From Ctenosaura bakeri (taxonomy: Eukaryota; Chordata; Lepidosauria; Squamata; Iguanidae), in the NCBI GenBank assembly GCA_948474755.1, contig CAOLHI010000747.1, positions 124,001-188,000 on the forward strand: a stretch of DNA of 64,000 nt, read 5' to 3'. How positions within the stretch are numbered: position 1 is the stretch's first letter; every line of letters starts with the position of its first letter. The position numbers and the translations under genes were made by a program. Under the pieces are notes generated by a model. It had not been told where the DNA came from. It saw only the letters and a program-made list of their open reading frames with translations, and ran no database searches. This document shows, in pieces, positions 1 through 11,949 of the stretch.

Positions 1-1969
1 AGAAGCCATCAGTTCTGCCTCCTAAGTAATACAGGATCCATATAGTGGTTGAAGTCTATGTAAGTTCCCATGGCCTCAGTCCTATTAGCTGTCCCTATCA
101 GAGCAGACATATTAACTCAACAGCTGAATGCTAAGCTATCACTTACATAAATCCCATTGACTTAATGGGTCTGTGCTAGTTAGTATTAAGAGTAGGATTC
201 AGATCCATATTTGCCAACCCCAGTAGGCAAACTCAGGGATAGATTTCCACATTTGTAGAACGTCAGATGCCTAGGCTATGCCCCACATTATGCCAGACCT
301 TAGCAGCTGAAACCAATAGAGCTGTAGCCATATTCCTATACAAACAAAATGTTGTCTCCATCTACCTTTCTTGTACTCCATCAATACTTATCATTAGAAC
401 TGAAAACAGCAAAGAATAAAGCCTTTTATTTTGCACTCAAACCCCAGTAAAACATTCCCCTGAAGTCACAGTAATGCTAAACCCACAAACACCTGCTGTC
501 AAGGGTTCATCTAGGTTCTGGTCCCTAGGCAATATGATGTCATAGAGAAAATGTGGAGTTTGCATTTTTGAAATTACATTCTGAGAATGTGAAGACTTCT
601 TACATTTAGAAGATCAGCAGATTGGGGGAGGGGCAGAATCCATTTTTCTACCATTCTAATTTTTATGGATTTTTTTTCAGGTATGGAGTAACATCCAAAA
701 CTCAGCTGAGTTTGAGATGGTACAAGTCCTACTACCTTTGTTCCATATGATCGCTTTGTCCATGGAAGTTATTCCTAAGCTTGTCCAGAACCCCTTTGTA
801 ATTCTGCTAGTCTTATCAAAAGAATTGCATTGCTTTTGCCTCCTTCACGATTTGGGTCAACATTTTGTTTGTACAGAAATCTCCAAATTTGCCTCAAATT
901 TCTCTTTCTGTCACCTGTTACATGCTTACAAGGAATTTCAAAGCAGCATAATTTGATTGGTAAATCAAAAATTCTCGAGGAATGAGAGGATGGAAGGATG
1001 AAGAACCATTTGGGGTTAAAATCTTTAAAATTTCTTTATGCTGCTTTTCCTCATTGCAGATGGAGAAAACATAAGCAAGATGAACCGATGGGTCATTGAT
1101 AGCACACTTTGACACTCCAGTGAGATACAAGACACTTTAGAATGGATTTTCTGCCACCTAGTGGAAGCAAGGATGTTACATTTTCTTATAGATATATTTT
1201 CTTCCTTTGGAAGCTTTGTTTCACCTCAACCCTCAAATGATGTCTCCAAAAATCACTGGTAATTGCAGTGTAATGGTTCATTCAAAGAAAAGCCTCTACT
1301 AAACCATTTCTCCAATGCACTGAAACAGACAGCTTCTTTCTAGTTACTAGTCAAGAAGAGAGCCGTTAATAACATCAGATAATTTCAGGACATTCCTTGG
1401 TGGAAATGAAAGTAGTTTGCTTACAGATTTTGTGCTGAGATTATCCTAAATCCTAGTGGTTACTCCCAAATAGATCAAAAAGAGTAGATCCATTGAACCA
1501 AATGTGGAATGGTGAGTCAACATGCAGCTAGTTTACTCTGTTTGGGACTAACAATAAGATCCAGGCAATTGTCATACCAATTAAGGTCCTACTATAAAAT
1601 TGGGGTTATTTCAGCCTTATGTACCTATTCTGAAAAAGCAGAGCAAAAAAAATGTGATTCTTATTCATAGTGCACAGTACTTGTGGGCGACAACACTCAG
1701 GGATTTCACATCCTGTTATTATTACAAAACTGCATGCAAAATACAATGTGGAAAACTGAGTCATGTGTGGGATGTTTATGGTAAGATATTTTACAAGGGC
1801 ACCTAAGGCATAACGTGTGCGCATAACAGAGAACATGTTTTCAACTAAATCATGGATGGGCGAGTGTATGGGGACGAGTTTCCACTAATCCCTTTGCAGG
1901 TCACCACTGCTACCACCATTACCATCTCTGACAATGTGCCAAAATAATTCTATTTTCATCCATGCCCTG
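1..1969. other. Intergenic, nothing recognised
   Basis: AT-rich single-copy-looking DNA. The short ORFs on both strands lack domains, splice context or composition typical of coding sequence. Confidence 0.6.
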
Positions 1970-2027
1970 ACTTTCCCAAAATGACCCCAAGTGATATTGC
2001 ATCACTTCTGGTCATAGTTTTGGGAAG
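1970..2027. repeat. Short imperfect inverted repeat
   Basis: The left arm CTTTCCCAAAATGACCCCAA, GTGAT and the right arm ATCACTTCTGGTCATAGTTT, TGGGAAG pair with several mismatches around TATTGC. Probably a decayed small MITE. No coding content. Confidence 0.55.
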
Positions 2028-2089
2028 GATACAGATTAAAATTGAAGTATTTTCGGTGGAGGGATTCTAAGAGGAAGTCTAGAGTACAT

Positions 2090-2509
2090 GGCCCTTTTCG
2101 CACGGCATTTTCCATGCGAAAGAGGGCCTGGAGCATCGCGCAATTGTGAGGAGCGATCTGCACAACGCACTCACAATCGTGTGACGCTCCAGGGCCAGCA
2201 GGCGCCGATCACGCACCTTTTCATTTTTGGCTAGAAGCCGAAAATGATGCGCAATAGTGCATTGCTCCCGGGCACCATGCACACTTACCTGGAGTGCGGA
2301 GCCTCCGGAGCCACGCCAATCGCACTTCCTGCCCCAGTGCAGCCTGGAAAACTCCCAGGCTGTGCTGCAGAAGGAAGAGGCTGGGCTCTCGCACAAGCAG
2401 GCAGCTCGTGTGGAGCCAAAGGACCCTGGATACGAAAGCCTCTCGTGGGAGGCTGCTCGCGTGATCCCTGCACCCCAGCAATGGAAGACAGTAAGGTGTG
2501 GAAAGGCCC
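2090..2509. mobile_element. GC-rich MITE with GGGCC-type terminal inverted repeats
   Basis: The element starts GGCCCTTTTCGCAC and ends GTGTGGAAAGGCCC, so the ends are inverted. CAT flanks both sides (2,087-2,089 and 2,510-2,512), a 3-bp duplication. Inside are two hairpins: one at 2,090-2,127, and one with about 27-bp arms in 2,122-2,203 containing CAATTGTGAG and CTCACAATCG. It is richer in CpG than its surroundings. The ORFs over it are composition artefacts. The ends resemble the palindromic MITE family found elsewhere in the window. Confidence 0.7.
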
Positions 2510-2543
2510 CATGTTAAGTTTGCCAGAGTAAAAACAGATGAGG

Positions 2544-2873
2544 GCTCCTGTACCTTTAATGGTGTGTTTTGTTTGTGTGTGTAAACTCAGGTCACCAGGG
2601 TTTTCTCCTGCAAAGAATACTCAGTGGTGGTTTTGCCACTTCCTTCCTTTGAAATACAGACATTGGTGGTCTCCCATCCAAGTTCTAACAAGAGGTGACC
2701 CTGCTTAGCTTCCAAGATCAGATGGGATCTGGTTTCTTTAGGCTACTTAGGCCCTTCTTTAATCATTGTGAAGAGGACATTTTAACAGGTGTTGCTTATT
2801 GCTTGCTTGCATGACAAGCAACAGCTGCTGAAATGCCCTCTTCTACCCAACCCTTAAAGGTACAGGACTCCTC
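2544..2873 (-). mobile_element. Composite repeat: inverted TCCTGTACCTTTAA ends around a 5S-like segment
   Basis: The left boundary GGCTCCTGTACCTTTAATGG and right boundary CCCTTAAAGGTACAGGACTC are inverted. Inside, 2,600-2,660 has SINE-like AATACTCAGTGGTGGTTTTG. Positions 2,664-2,752 read as the complement of 5S rRNA (GGTCTCCCATCCAAGTTCTA, CCTGCTTAGCTTCCAAGATC). Positions 2,769-2,846 form a hairpin with arms GAAGAGGACATTTTAACAGG and CAGCTGCTGAAATGCCCTCT. This suggests a 5S-headed SINE inside a terminal-inverted-repeat element. The end motif recurs once at about 21,481. Confidence 0.6.
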
Positions 2874-2880
2874 CCCAGTT

Positions 2881-4199
2881 TTCACTTTTGTCATCTGTAT
2901 CTGCCTGTGCGTGTTTTTTTGTGTGCATTTTCACATGTTTAGTTTTCAGGTTAAAAATCACCTGAAAATGTCAACTTTAAAAAAACCCAAATGAGGATTC
3001 AAGGACTTTGAAGGAAGGAGGGGGATTCAGGACCTGCAAAAGTGGGGTCTTATAGATTATATTGGCCCAAGGGCCACCCCTTCCCCACCTCTAAGCTTCA
3101 TGTATGATAGGATGAACACACTGAGCAGCTAGGAATCCCATATGCTAAGCAGCCAGGATTCACAGTGGTTTCTCCCCATGATGGAAAACACACATCTGGT
3201 ATTGCATAATGTCTGTTGTGTAATCCCCCAGAGAGGATTGTACAGGGGCACTGCTGCTGAGCTTGTCATGGAGTACCCAGCAGCTGGGCATCTCAAAGAA
3301 AACAAGTCTAATAACAACCTCTGTAGTTTATTGAACTGGAAGGGCAAGCTAGTGCATGTGAAGCCATGTACAAGAGACAGCTTTATAAGAGGAAATCAGG
3401 GTCAGTGAAACCTGAACTTTCTGCGCTGGAATGCTATAAAAGCACCCCCTTCACACAGAAAGCCATTCATTACGATGAGAAACAACACAAGCAAGGTATT
3501 GCCTTTTATGGGCATTCATCTTGTATTCATGGTGGAACGTGCAGCTTTTGAATTTACACAAAACTCCTCATCAGCAAGAAGGGGAAATCAACTAAGGTTG
3601 CAATCCTATAACTACTTGCCAGGGAATAAAATTGACTGAACTCAACTGGATACAGTCCTGAGGAGTTATGTATACAGTTGCACTGTGCTCCATTTGAAAG
3701 ATGGGCATACAAAAGCAAAATATTTTTAGCTCCTTTCAGGACCAAGTATAATGTCCAGAACACATCAGTTATATGAGACTTAAGGGCCAGTGGAAGGTCA
3801 CAGACTGCTAAAATGTCCTAAGTACTAAGATGTCATTTATGCTCATTGATTCAATTGTTTAGAGAGATGGGCATATTTCCTAGCATGAGAATGGAGAAAT
3901 TAGAGGTGGAGAGAGGTCACATTAAAAGCCCTATCTAACTATTCCTCTGGGGACAGGGAAAACTTCATGTGGGGCAGTTTCATGTTTCAGATTCATTGAT
4001 ACTGGCGTGCAGTATACAGAAGGCACAGAATATCAGAGGCAGGGTTTCACAAATGTGGTCACTAAGTCACTGTTAGTGTCCATGAGTCTTTTATGGATAA
4101 ATTTCTGCCCCAGAACTCCCCTACCATTGTAGCTGAACTTCTAGAACAGCATGTTCTGGGCTGCACTGGACCCTCCCACAACCACCAAATCCCCTCAAG
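2881..4199. other. Intergenic, nothing recognised
   Basis: No gene or clear repeat. Overlapping ORFs near 3,129-3,551 on both strands have no recognisable protein. Confidence 0.55.
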
Positions 4200-4229
4200 C
4201 AGTGCTTCCCAAACTCTAATCCTCCAGAG

Positions 4230-5018
4230 CAGTGGTTCTCAACCTGGGGGTCGGGACCCCTTTGGGGGTCGAACAACCATTTCACAGGGGTCGCCGCTCC
4301 TCAATCCTGCCTCCCCTTTTAAAAGAAGGTGGCCTCACAGCCAATGGGAGCAGTGCTTCTGAGACCCCTGCGCTGGGGTTCAAACTGCAAACCCCAGGAT
4401 TCCGTAGGATGGTGAAAGTGGAATAATAGTGCTATAACAGTCTAGTGCAGAAATAGCCAGGATGACTTTCTCCTCTTGCTTTTGTTGTGCGTGGACCCTT
4501 GGCGCTTGCCACATGCACGTGTTGTGTTCTTCGCCCTGACTGTCTTGCATTCCTCGCTTTTTGTATGTTCAGCGTCCGCACTCCCTTTAAGGGAGGGAGG
4601 GAAACAAAACGCGTCTGCTTATGCTGCCACCATCTTTCCTCTCTCCCTGTCCTTTCCTCCCTGCGCCTCGTGTAAAATGTGGGCTGTTTTGGCATTGCCT
4701 TTGGGAGTGACTGGCTTTTTGAACTGTGGAAACCCAACATTCAGAACTAGAACTACTGCCTTAATTCTGGCATTGATGGACGCTTTCTGTGCTTAAAAAA
4801 AGGGGTGAGGGTTACCAGTTTTTAGGCATTATAAGTCTATCCAGAGCAGTGATTTAGGGCAGTGTTTCCAATCTATTTGATGTTGGAAATAACTAACTAA
4901 CTAACTAAATAATAAATAAATAAATAGAAATAACAAAAATGATTTTATGTTTGGGGGTCACCACAACATGAGGAACTGTATTAAGGGGTCACGGCATTAG
5001 GAAGGTTGAGAACCACTG
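4230..5018. mobile_element. hAT element, about 789 bp, with perfect 8-bp target duplication
   Basis: Terminal repeats are CAGTGGTTCTCAACCTGG at the left and AGGTTGAGAACCACTG at the right. CTCCAGAG flanks both ends exactly (4,222-4,229 and 5,019-5,026). The left interior, with GGGTCGGGACCCCTTTGGGG and GGGGTCG, resembles SPIN/OposCharlie-type hAT ends. There is no transposase frame, so it is non-autonomous. Its interior contains half of a GGGCC-family MITE at 4,383-4,460 and an AACT/AAAT microsatellite at 4,888-4,932. Confidence 0.9.
4383..4460. repeat. Half copy of the GGGCC-family MITE carried inside the hAT element
   Basis: The sequence AACTGCAAACCCCAGGATTC, then GGTGAAAGTGGAATAATAGT and GCTATAACAG, matches the right arm of the 43,181-43,360 palindrome with a few changes. 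No left arm is present. It lies wholly within the hAT element, either captured by it or a later partial insertion. Confidence 0.7.
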
Positions 5019-5131
5019 CTCCAGAGGTTTTGGACTTCAACTCCCAGAAGTCCCAGCTGCCTTGACCAATGATCAATGATTCTGAAAGCTGAAGTCCAAA
5101 ACACTTGGAAGACCAGAATTTGGGAAACACT

Positions 5132-6209
5132 TTCTTAGAGAATGCAATAGTGCTTCCAATATTTGACAACTGGCAGCCAGGTTTGACAGTCATCACCTCA
5201 GTTGCTGCCGTAAGGTGGAGGCATTAGCAACAGCTTTCTGTGGTGCCAGAGGGAGCCAGAGTGCCCAGCGACAACACAGATCCGTGCAATCTTGTGGGTA
5301 GAGTGCCTCCTTCCATTCCAGAAGTGAAGGAGGAAAACACTTTTTTTTGTGGTAGCAACACAAGTAGTGTACTTAAGCAGCAAATTTAAGTAGTCTGGAG
5401 AGCTAAAATAGACTGAGGTCTGCATAGAGCTTGTGTAGCCCACCCCTGTCCTACCACAACACACAACATGATGATATCTGTTTTATGTCACTTATTTCAA
5501 GATGTGGTAAACCGAGCCTGCTGCATTTGAGATCCCTCCTACTGATTCTTTCCCCTAAAATAATTCTCTGACAACAGTACTTCTTCCAGCATGACTTAGG
5601 GACACCCCAAGGCAATAAGAGGCTGGAAATATCACTTTTTAAGACTGCAGCTTCCAGGGGCTAGGCAAGTTGAGGAATTTTAGTTATTGTACTCCAAAAC
5701 AATAACTGATGGTAAGCTTCAGCTAGAGTAAACTTATTGAATCATTTGCTGAATGGTGAAGCTATAAATAAATAAATCCAAGCAATATTAAGGTTTCCCA
5801 GTCATGGTATCATGCTATTCCTTCAAGTCTGTAAGTCTGATATCAAAGTAAGAGGTTGACCTCTCCTCAATATTTCTTTGTGCCAAAGGAAGAAAATTCA
5901 GGTCAGTGGAGTACAAGTACAAACAAGAAACTACCAGGCAAGTGAGAATGGATGAATCTGTCAAGTTTAATTTTACTTGATTTCTTTTTTGTCCATTTGT
6001 TCATTCTCTCCTATTTCTACATCAGTGTGTCAATTTATTTAAGCTGCACACAGAGATGCGTACATATTACCATATACAGTTCTCCTAGCAGATGCATTTG
6101 TAAGCATACTTTCACTAATTCAACAATTTTCTCAAGAGTTTCCCCAAATAGAGTGTGTTTTTGTGCAGACTTTCCCCAATATATACATTTTTGTTTTGGA
6201 ACACATTTT
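5132..6209. other. Intergenic, nothing recognised
   Basis: AT-rich. The largest open frame here is low-complexity and hydrophobic by composition, with no homology I recognise. Confidence 0.55.
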
Positions 6210-6556
6210 CATACCCTCCAGTATTTCACAGACCAAGATTGGGACATGTTTCCAAGGTCACAAAAGTTTTAATAAGGAAGAACACACTAGCTAGGAGAGA
6301 GAGCAGCAGTTTGCTTTTGCTTGAGTCTACTGGGAAGGAGGAGACTCCTCCATTCTCCTCTCCTCTTGGTGGAGTTGAGTGCAAACTACTTCTGCACTTT
6401 GAACTTAATTTGCAGCAATTCAGGTAAGGTGAGGTCACAGGGGAAATTAGCAGGAGCAGAGAAAGTCTGAGAGGTTTTAGAAGCAGCTGAAGAAGCTGGA
6501 CAGCAAAGAATTAATTGGGACTGTTCCTACCAAATCAGGACAGTTGCTGGGTATGC
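6210..6556. mobile_element. MITE with CATACCCTCCA ends
   Basis: The left end reads CATACCCTCCAGTATTTCA then AGATTGGGACA. The right end is GGGACTGTTCCTACC, CAGGACAGTTGCTGGGTATGC, roughly the inverted complement. A second copy at 42,265 shares the left end and interior (CTAGGAGAG, TTGCACTTTGAAC). It ends next to an 18-base T-rich run at 6,558. Confidence 0.65.
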
Positions 6557-8500
6557 TTTTTTTTTTTTTTAAAGTTCATTACACTAACTGAGAAAAGCAA
6601 GAATGTTGATGCATACCTGAGATAGGCCCAGAACTGTGAACATGTTAAAATCTAAACCCAAAGGAATGAAAATCTTTTACCTACATATAGATACACCCAA
6701 ATCCATAGAGTAAATGCAAATAGTTGAACTGCCTTTCCAGGTCTCATCAAGGCTCATCCAGGGCCGCATTCCATCTTCAACCCTTAGAAATTTCAAAGGC
6801 TTCTTTTTGGACTGGAGCGCCCAGAATGTCCCAGCCCACATGGCCAAGTAATCAAGACATATTCATCTGTTTAGCAGTGTCTTCCAAACCTTGTTTACAA
6901 TAGAATATGCATGGCCCTTATAAATGGAGCAAAACATCTGACCAGTTGCTTGGCTTTCTGTGCCAATGTTTTTCTCTTGTTGAGCTCATTTCAACTTAAA
7001 AGGAATTGATATTTGTTGAATACTTTGGCAGTTCAGTTTTGTTGAACACCCAATGTTCTGCTTGTTTTTTTGCTTTGATCTGTAAAGTTGAGCTGGCACT
7101 CTCATAGGCAGGATTTTCCAGAGCAATGGTCAAAACCTGATGTAATGCAGTATCCTTCTAAAATGGTTGGAAACTGCTTTTCAGGACTGTCAATGGATGA
7201 AAGCAGGATCCATTTTGTCTTCCTGTGTTATAATCCCATACTAGAATCTTGTAGCCAAAGGACCAATTAGTCAGCTAACATGAATAATGAGTAAATGAAG
7301 AGAACTTCCTATTCACTTCCTGGGCCTGAAACAACCCAGGGGTCAAAAACATGGTGAAATCACTCCCCTCAAGAGGTGATCTTTCAAGAAGAAGCAGAAG
7401 AAGAAGGAGAAGAAGTAGTAGTAGTAAAAATCCTTCCCCTCCCCGCATTTTTGGGATGCTAGGATGCCTTGGGGCTTACCTTTGGTATAGAGAGTTCTGA
7501 ACTAGATGACTTAAGGACAGTTTTCTGTAATACATTAGGACGGTTCAAATCCTAAACTTGAGAACACAATTATTGAGATGTAGGGAAGACGCTGATCGAT
7601 TGGAACTTTGGGAATGATTGTAACTAATTGTAGCTTTTATAAAGCAGGAAACAGCAAATGAAACATCACAGTATTGTGCAGCTGCCAGCCTTCAGACCCT
7701 GGGAATATTCCTTTTTTGGATTACCGCTTTTGAATCCCCCAGCCAGCACAACCACTGGATATACTAGCTGAGAGATTGTGGGAGTGGTAGTCAGAAGAAA
7801 AAAAAAAGGTGGGAGGAATTTTCCAAACTCTGCCCACCTGGCATTGGAACCGATGTTGGCTCCCATCAGCTACAAAGTATTCACAGGTACCAACAAGTAT
7901 GCATAACTCATGCTTATGTCCTGAGAACAAATTGAGCCAAACAATGTTGACAACCTTTTGCAAATTTCCTTGAGGCAGAGTCAGTTTATTTGCACTCCTG
8001 ACTGGCAGAAGTACAGAGCAGTTTACATGAAGTAGCAAGTTGAGGAACTATGCCTGGATTAACTCATTTATTTTAGTACCGGCTTTTGTGGATTTCAATG
8101 TGCTTCTTCAGATGCACTGGCAGATTAATTCTTTTTTATAACATTACCACTAGATCATTCCACTTCTTTTTAATCAAATGTTCAGTTATTTGGAGTGGGG
8201 GTAATTTTGTAACAAAATTGCTAAAAACCATTTGATCTTTATCAGTTTTACATACTAGCAGCTGTATTACTTTGCTGAACTAAAAATATCATGGCACTTT
8301 TAGAGACTGTTTTTCTAGCTAGGAGAAGATTGCTTCCTCATAACTGGTAACTCACAAAGTAGACTGAGAAAACAGTAACTGTTGAGGACCACTTCTTAAT
8401 AAATATTTTGTACTTCTATTCTAATAGCGAAGTACAAAATCCAGGTTCATTTATCTGTAAATCCGTATGTATTTGCATCACGTATGAAAAGCATTTGTTC
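6557..8500. other. Intergenic; T-run and GAA/GTA-rich microsatellite
   Basis: Begins with an 18-base T-rich run near 6,558. Positions 7,387-7,430 are an imperfect AGA/GAA then AGT microsatellite. A decayed foldback MITE trace (CAGCCAGCACAACCACTGG, GAGATTGTGGGAGTGGTAG) is at about 7,735-7,795. No gene. Confidence 0.55.
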
Positions 8501-8711
8501 TTGTGTGCCTTCAAGTTGTTTCTGACTTGTGGCAACCTTAAGGCAACCCTTTCATGGGGTTTTCTTGGCAAGATATGTTCAGAGGGGTGGGCTTTGCCCT
8601 CCTCTGAGGCTGATAGAGTGACTTGCCCAAGATTACCCAGTGGGTTTCCAATTGCTGAGTGGGAATTCAAATCCTGGTCTCCAGCTCAAACCACTACACC
8701 ATACAGGCTCC
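8501..8711 (-). mobile_element. tRNA-derived SINE, near full length, reverse orientation
   Basis: Left to right: GTGTGCCTTCAAGTTG, CTTGTGGCAACCTTAAGG, GGGTTTTCTTGGCAAG, AAGATTACCCAGTGGG, GGAATTCAAATCCTGG, then CAAACCACTACACCATACAGG. The complement of the last part is the tRNA-like head with a box B type GGATTTGAATTCC. It is a SINE rather than a tRNA gene: it has a long non-tRNA body and many relatives here. Confidence 0.85.
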
Positions 8712-9703
8712 TGTGAAAAGGTATACAAGTATGAAATCATGCCCTTTATTTCAAAACTAACACAGATAAAAATCTGATTATTTTCTGATACCTGGTCACT
8801 TTTTCAAAGGTAGGATTGCCTGATGTCCCTTATCATAATGGTTGTTACCTATTTAAGGACTGGACAGCTTTTCCTTTTATATAGACTGACTAAGATGCGG
8901 GGGGGGGGAATCCCATATTTGGGGGTATGGATCTTTTATATAGACAGAAATGTGTATGTTGTGTAATCTATGAATGTGGACAGTATCTTAATTTTATAGA
9001 GAAATACATGACTCAGTAATTAAAATCATAATTTAATCGTTTAGTATTTAGGTAGAGCACAAACTTGTTAATAGCTACTTCCTGATTGACAACTCTGCAT
9101 ATCATGAATTCCATCTGTTCCTTATTGCTATTTTAAAAACCTGGCAACATTTGTGTCCATGTTATATGCACAAATATACACCTCAAAGCAATGGTATTGT
9201 ATATATTGATTTTGTAATCAGATGGCAGAACCCTAAATACAAATTATTTATAAGCAGCAGCATCTATGCATGCCTCCTCAGTCAGTAAAATGCAACTACC
9301 TAGATTTGGTTATGAACTGAACTTGGAAAAGACATTTTTGGACTTCAATTGAAAGATTCCCGCAAAGAACATGGCCACCTACAAATTGCAGTGTCAATTT
9401 ATTATCAGGATAGCAACAACAGCAAACAGCAAAAGTAGTCGCTAACATGGTCTCGTTAGCCAGAAAAGGCAAATTCACATGTGGAATCGCTCTCTTATGT
9501 AAGATCCATCATTTAAAAGAAAATTTAAGTTGGAAAAGATTAGTCTCTTCACATTCCAACAAACAGAAACACCTGCATGCAGAAACAGCAGTCTGGGATA
9601 GTACAATGGACGCACCACTTACCCAGTAACTGAAACAAAAAATGGCTTCTTGCCTAACCCATAAACAGGAAAGTAGAGTGCACCAATTCATTGACCAAAA
9701 CTA
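8712..9703. other. Intergenic, nothing recognised
   Basis: AT-rich, with a G-run at 8,900-8,908. No coding or repeat signal I can name. Confidence 0.55.
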
Positions 9704-10209
9704 AAGTCCTCCCTCCACATTTGCAGGTTTGACTTTCAAGAATTTTATTATTCACAAGGCACATGCTAGCCTCCCCCACCCCAATTTTCTCCCTCCTATT
9801 CCCTTGCATTCCTCATCCAAGGCTTGCCAGGCTTCTGTTTAAAGCTGACTTTTTTTTCCCTTTGTGGTGAGCAAAGCCCTCTCCCACTGCTGAAGGTGTG
9901 TCTGCTCTGCCATGTGGCTGTACATTCTGCTGTGTAATGGCTGCTGATTGGTCAGGCGATCTCGTTGCTCCTACCTCTCCTTTGTCAAGATGGCAACCAG
10001 AAGTAGCTAGAAGCTCGGAACTTTGCTCTTCTTTGTCTGAGGGGAAAGTACCAGTAAGCCTTTTAAGCTTGTCTTCTTTCTTCGCCGCGGAACACTGGGA
10101 CCAGAGGTACAGGCATGGGAGGGGGATTGCGGGAGGGAGTTATTCACTGTTTTTCCACTTTTGCAAGAGTTCTGAGCCCCAAACCTTCATGAATGTGGAA
10201 GGGCCACTG
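9704..10209. mobile_element. Tigger-like MITE, related to the 59,315 copy
   Basis: Left part: TCCTCCCTCCACATTTGCAG, GTTTGACTTTCAAG, ATTATTCACAAGGCA. Right part: GTTATTCACTG, GCAAGAGTTCTGAGCC, ATGAATGTGGAAGGGCCACTG. Order and length match 59,315-59,797. The 144-residue frame at 9,898-10,332 crosses the right boundary and has no domain signature, so I do not call a gene. Confidence 0.7.
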
Positions 10210-11776
10210 AAAACTAAAGAGGGGAAAGAGAAAGGGAAAGGAGAGAGAAAAGGCGAGAACAGCTTATCAAACATTATTCTGTATAATTATTTAACATTTC
10301 TTAAACACCAAGGACTTTTAATTAGAAGATGAAATAACATAAGTAAATTTAAAACAACAATAATAACGAAGATTGCACCATGACTGGCGTATCATCCAGT
10401 TCTGTGGAGCTGCCTTCATCATAGTGATGGTTGTTATTATTAGTCTTTGCTTCCATTTTGAAAATACACAGAACATTTCAGCAAACTTTTAACAACCTGT
10501 GCCCTGTGACATTTTTGAATGCTATAGTACACTGATTTATGCTGCTTTTGCCTGTCATTTTAACTGTCAGAATACGCCCTGGAATTAAGAAACCAGCAAT
10601 ACATATACAGTGTAAATAAACAAACAAAGATCCACATGATACCTTGTAGCTGGTTGTACCCCTGACCAAGGAAGTCAATTTTTTTAAATTATATTTTCAG
10701 CAGCTGGCTTTCTCCCAGTTCTTGCTGCAGTTCGTATGAAGAACGCACATGAGATAGAGGTCAACTTAATCTGACAATATAGCTATCCAACACATAGAGT
10801 CAATGTCATAGTCAGCTCATTTGGATTACAGGTTTCCAGAAAGACTTGAGCAGCAAAGAGCTGATCAAAAACTGCCCTTGTGGGTCAAGGAATGATATAG
10901 TGGGCGCCCCACAGGAAGCAGTTCCTATGCTACACCCGAAACACATTTAAATTTAACTCAATCCCTTTGGACTCTTCAGAATTTAAGCATATGCTTATGT
11001 TTAAGCAAATGCTTAGATGATTTACCATCACTGATGGATTTACACACATGATTAACTCCTTCATTGAATTAGTACACCAGTTTGTCAAAGGTACAGTGGT
11101 GTTTATATTGTCAAAGCAGGCACGCTGTAAAACATGATATATGCTTACGCTGAAAAAAAGTATTTCTGAAGGTTCTCTCTCCCTTTCTTTCTCTCTCTCT
11201 CTCAATCTCTCCCTCTCTCCCTAGTTTCTTCCACTTTATTATGACAAAAGTTTTGATGCAAGCTGGCATACAAGTATTTTCGGTATATGACTTATACTTT
11301 TCTGATGTTTAATTTTACTAGTTCCATGAGTCTATTAGTTTGCCTCTTGCCTGGGTGTTTTTTAAAAAGTTGAGCAACGGGAAACAATTTAGCAAACTTT
11401 TCTCCCAAGAGCTCAAAGGCTGGAATGCAACTTTCTTGGGGACTTTAAAAAGAAGACTTTCTACTGATCATTCGTGCTGACATTTGGTTCTCTCATGGAA
11501 CTTTAATAGGCCATGAGGTTCCAATTTTTGTCTTCAAAAGGTAAAAAAAAAAAACAAAACCTTTGAGAAGCCTGGAGTTTGAAGAGTTAGGCCTAAACAT
11601 TTTTGTTTTATTACCTTATTTTCTTTAAATGACTACATGCCTCCATAGGAATCTGAGATTTGATTGGATTCATTCACTTCAACTTGGGACTTATTTTCTT
11701 CCTGAAAATTATTTCGTTGAAACACAAGTGTGCATATATAATAATGTACAGGTATTGATTTTAAAAATCCGGAGCA
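10210..11776. other. Intergenic, no gene
   Basis: AT-rich DNA with the CT microsatellite at 11,165-11,222 and an A-run at 11,549. Otherwise nothing recognised. Confidence 0.55.
11165..11222 (+). repeat. CT-rich microsatellite
   Basis: A run of TCTC, CCTTTC and CTCTC units about 55 bp long. The minus-strand ORF starting in it (RERE repeats) is an artefact. Confidence 0.85.
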
Positions 11777-11885
11777 TGGCAAAGTTACCATTGGACTACA
11801 ATTCCCAGAATTTCCAAACCACTAGCCATCTTAGCTACAGGATTCTGGGAGTTGCGGCCCAATTACATAAACTTACCAAGTTTTC
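11777..11885. repeat. Palindromic short MITE (CAATTCCCAGAAT core)
   Basis: The left arm AAAGTTACCATTGGACTAC then AATTCCCAGAATTTCC, and the right arm GGATTCTGGGAGTTGCGG then ATAAACTTACCAAGTTTTC, are diverged inverted repeats. A related copy lies at 29,545-29,645 (TTACTTTTATGGACTGCAAC, CCAGAATCCCCCAAACAGCA). Confidence 0.6.
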
Positions 11886-11949
11886 AGCAAAAGACCTATT
11901 ATATACTTATATAAATGGGCAGAGAGTTCTAATCCTTCACTTACACCAG

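Larger units (their letters stand above)
4200..5131. mobile_element. Older MITE split by the hAT element at 4,230-5,018
   Basis: The left remnant at 4,200-4,229 reads CAGTGCTTCCCAAACTC then CTCCAGAG. The right remnant at 5,019-5,131 continues GGTTTTGGACTTCAACTCCC, then the complementary AGCTGAAGTCCAAAACACTT and CCAGAATTTGGGAAACACT. Removing the hAT and one target copy restores a roughly 135-bp inverted-repeat element. Another member of this family lies at 45,975-46,090. Confidence 0.78.

Noticed and set aside
2079..2531. Five overlapping 75-105 residue frames on both strands
   Set aside because: They lie within a GC-rich MITE with terminal inverted repeats and a CAT duplication; no protein family is recognisable.
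2664..2752. 5S rRNA gene on the minus strand
   Set aside because: Only about 90 bases match, with many changes, and it is fused to SINE body sequence; a SINE head or pseudogene is the better reading.
8640..8711. tRNA-like head with box A/B as a tRNA gene
   Set aside because: Followed by a long SINE body and repeated in several places with the same structure; it does not fold as a full tRNA cloverleaf by inspection. The same applies to 30,853, 40,641, 42,994, 48,587 and 29,290.
9898..10332. 144-residue plus-strand frame
   Set aside because: It crosses the end of a Tigger-like MITE into flanking DNA, has a low-complexity Lys/Glu/Gly tail, and shows no domain.
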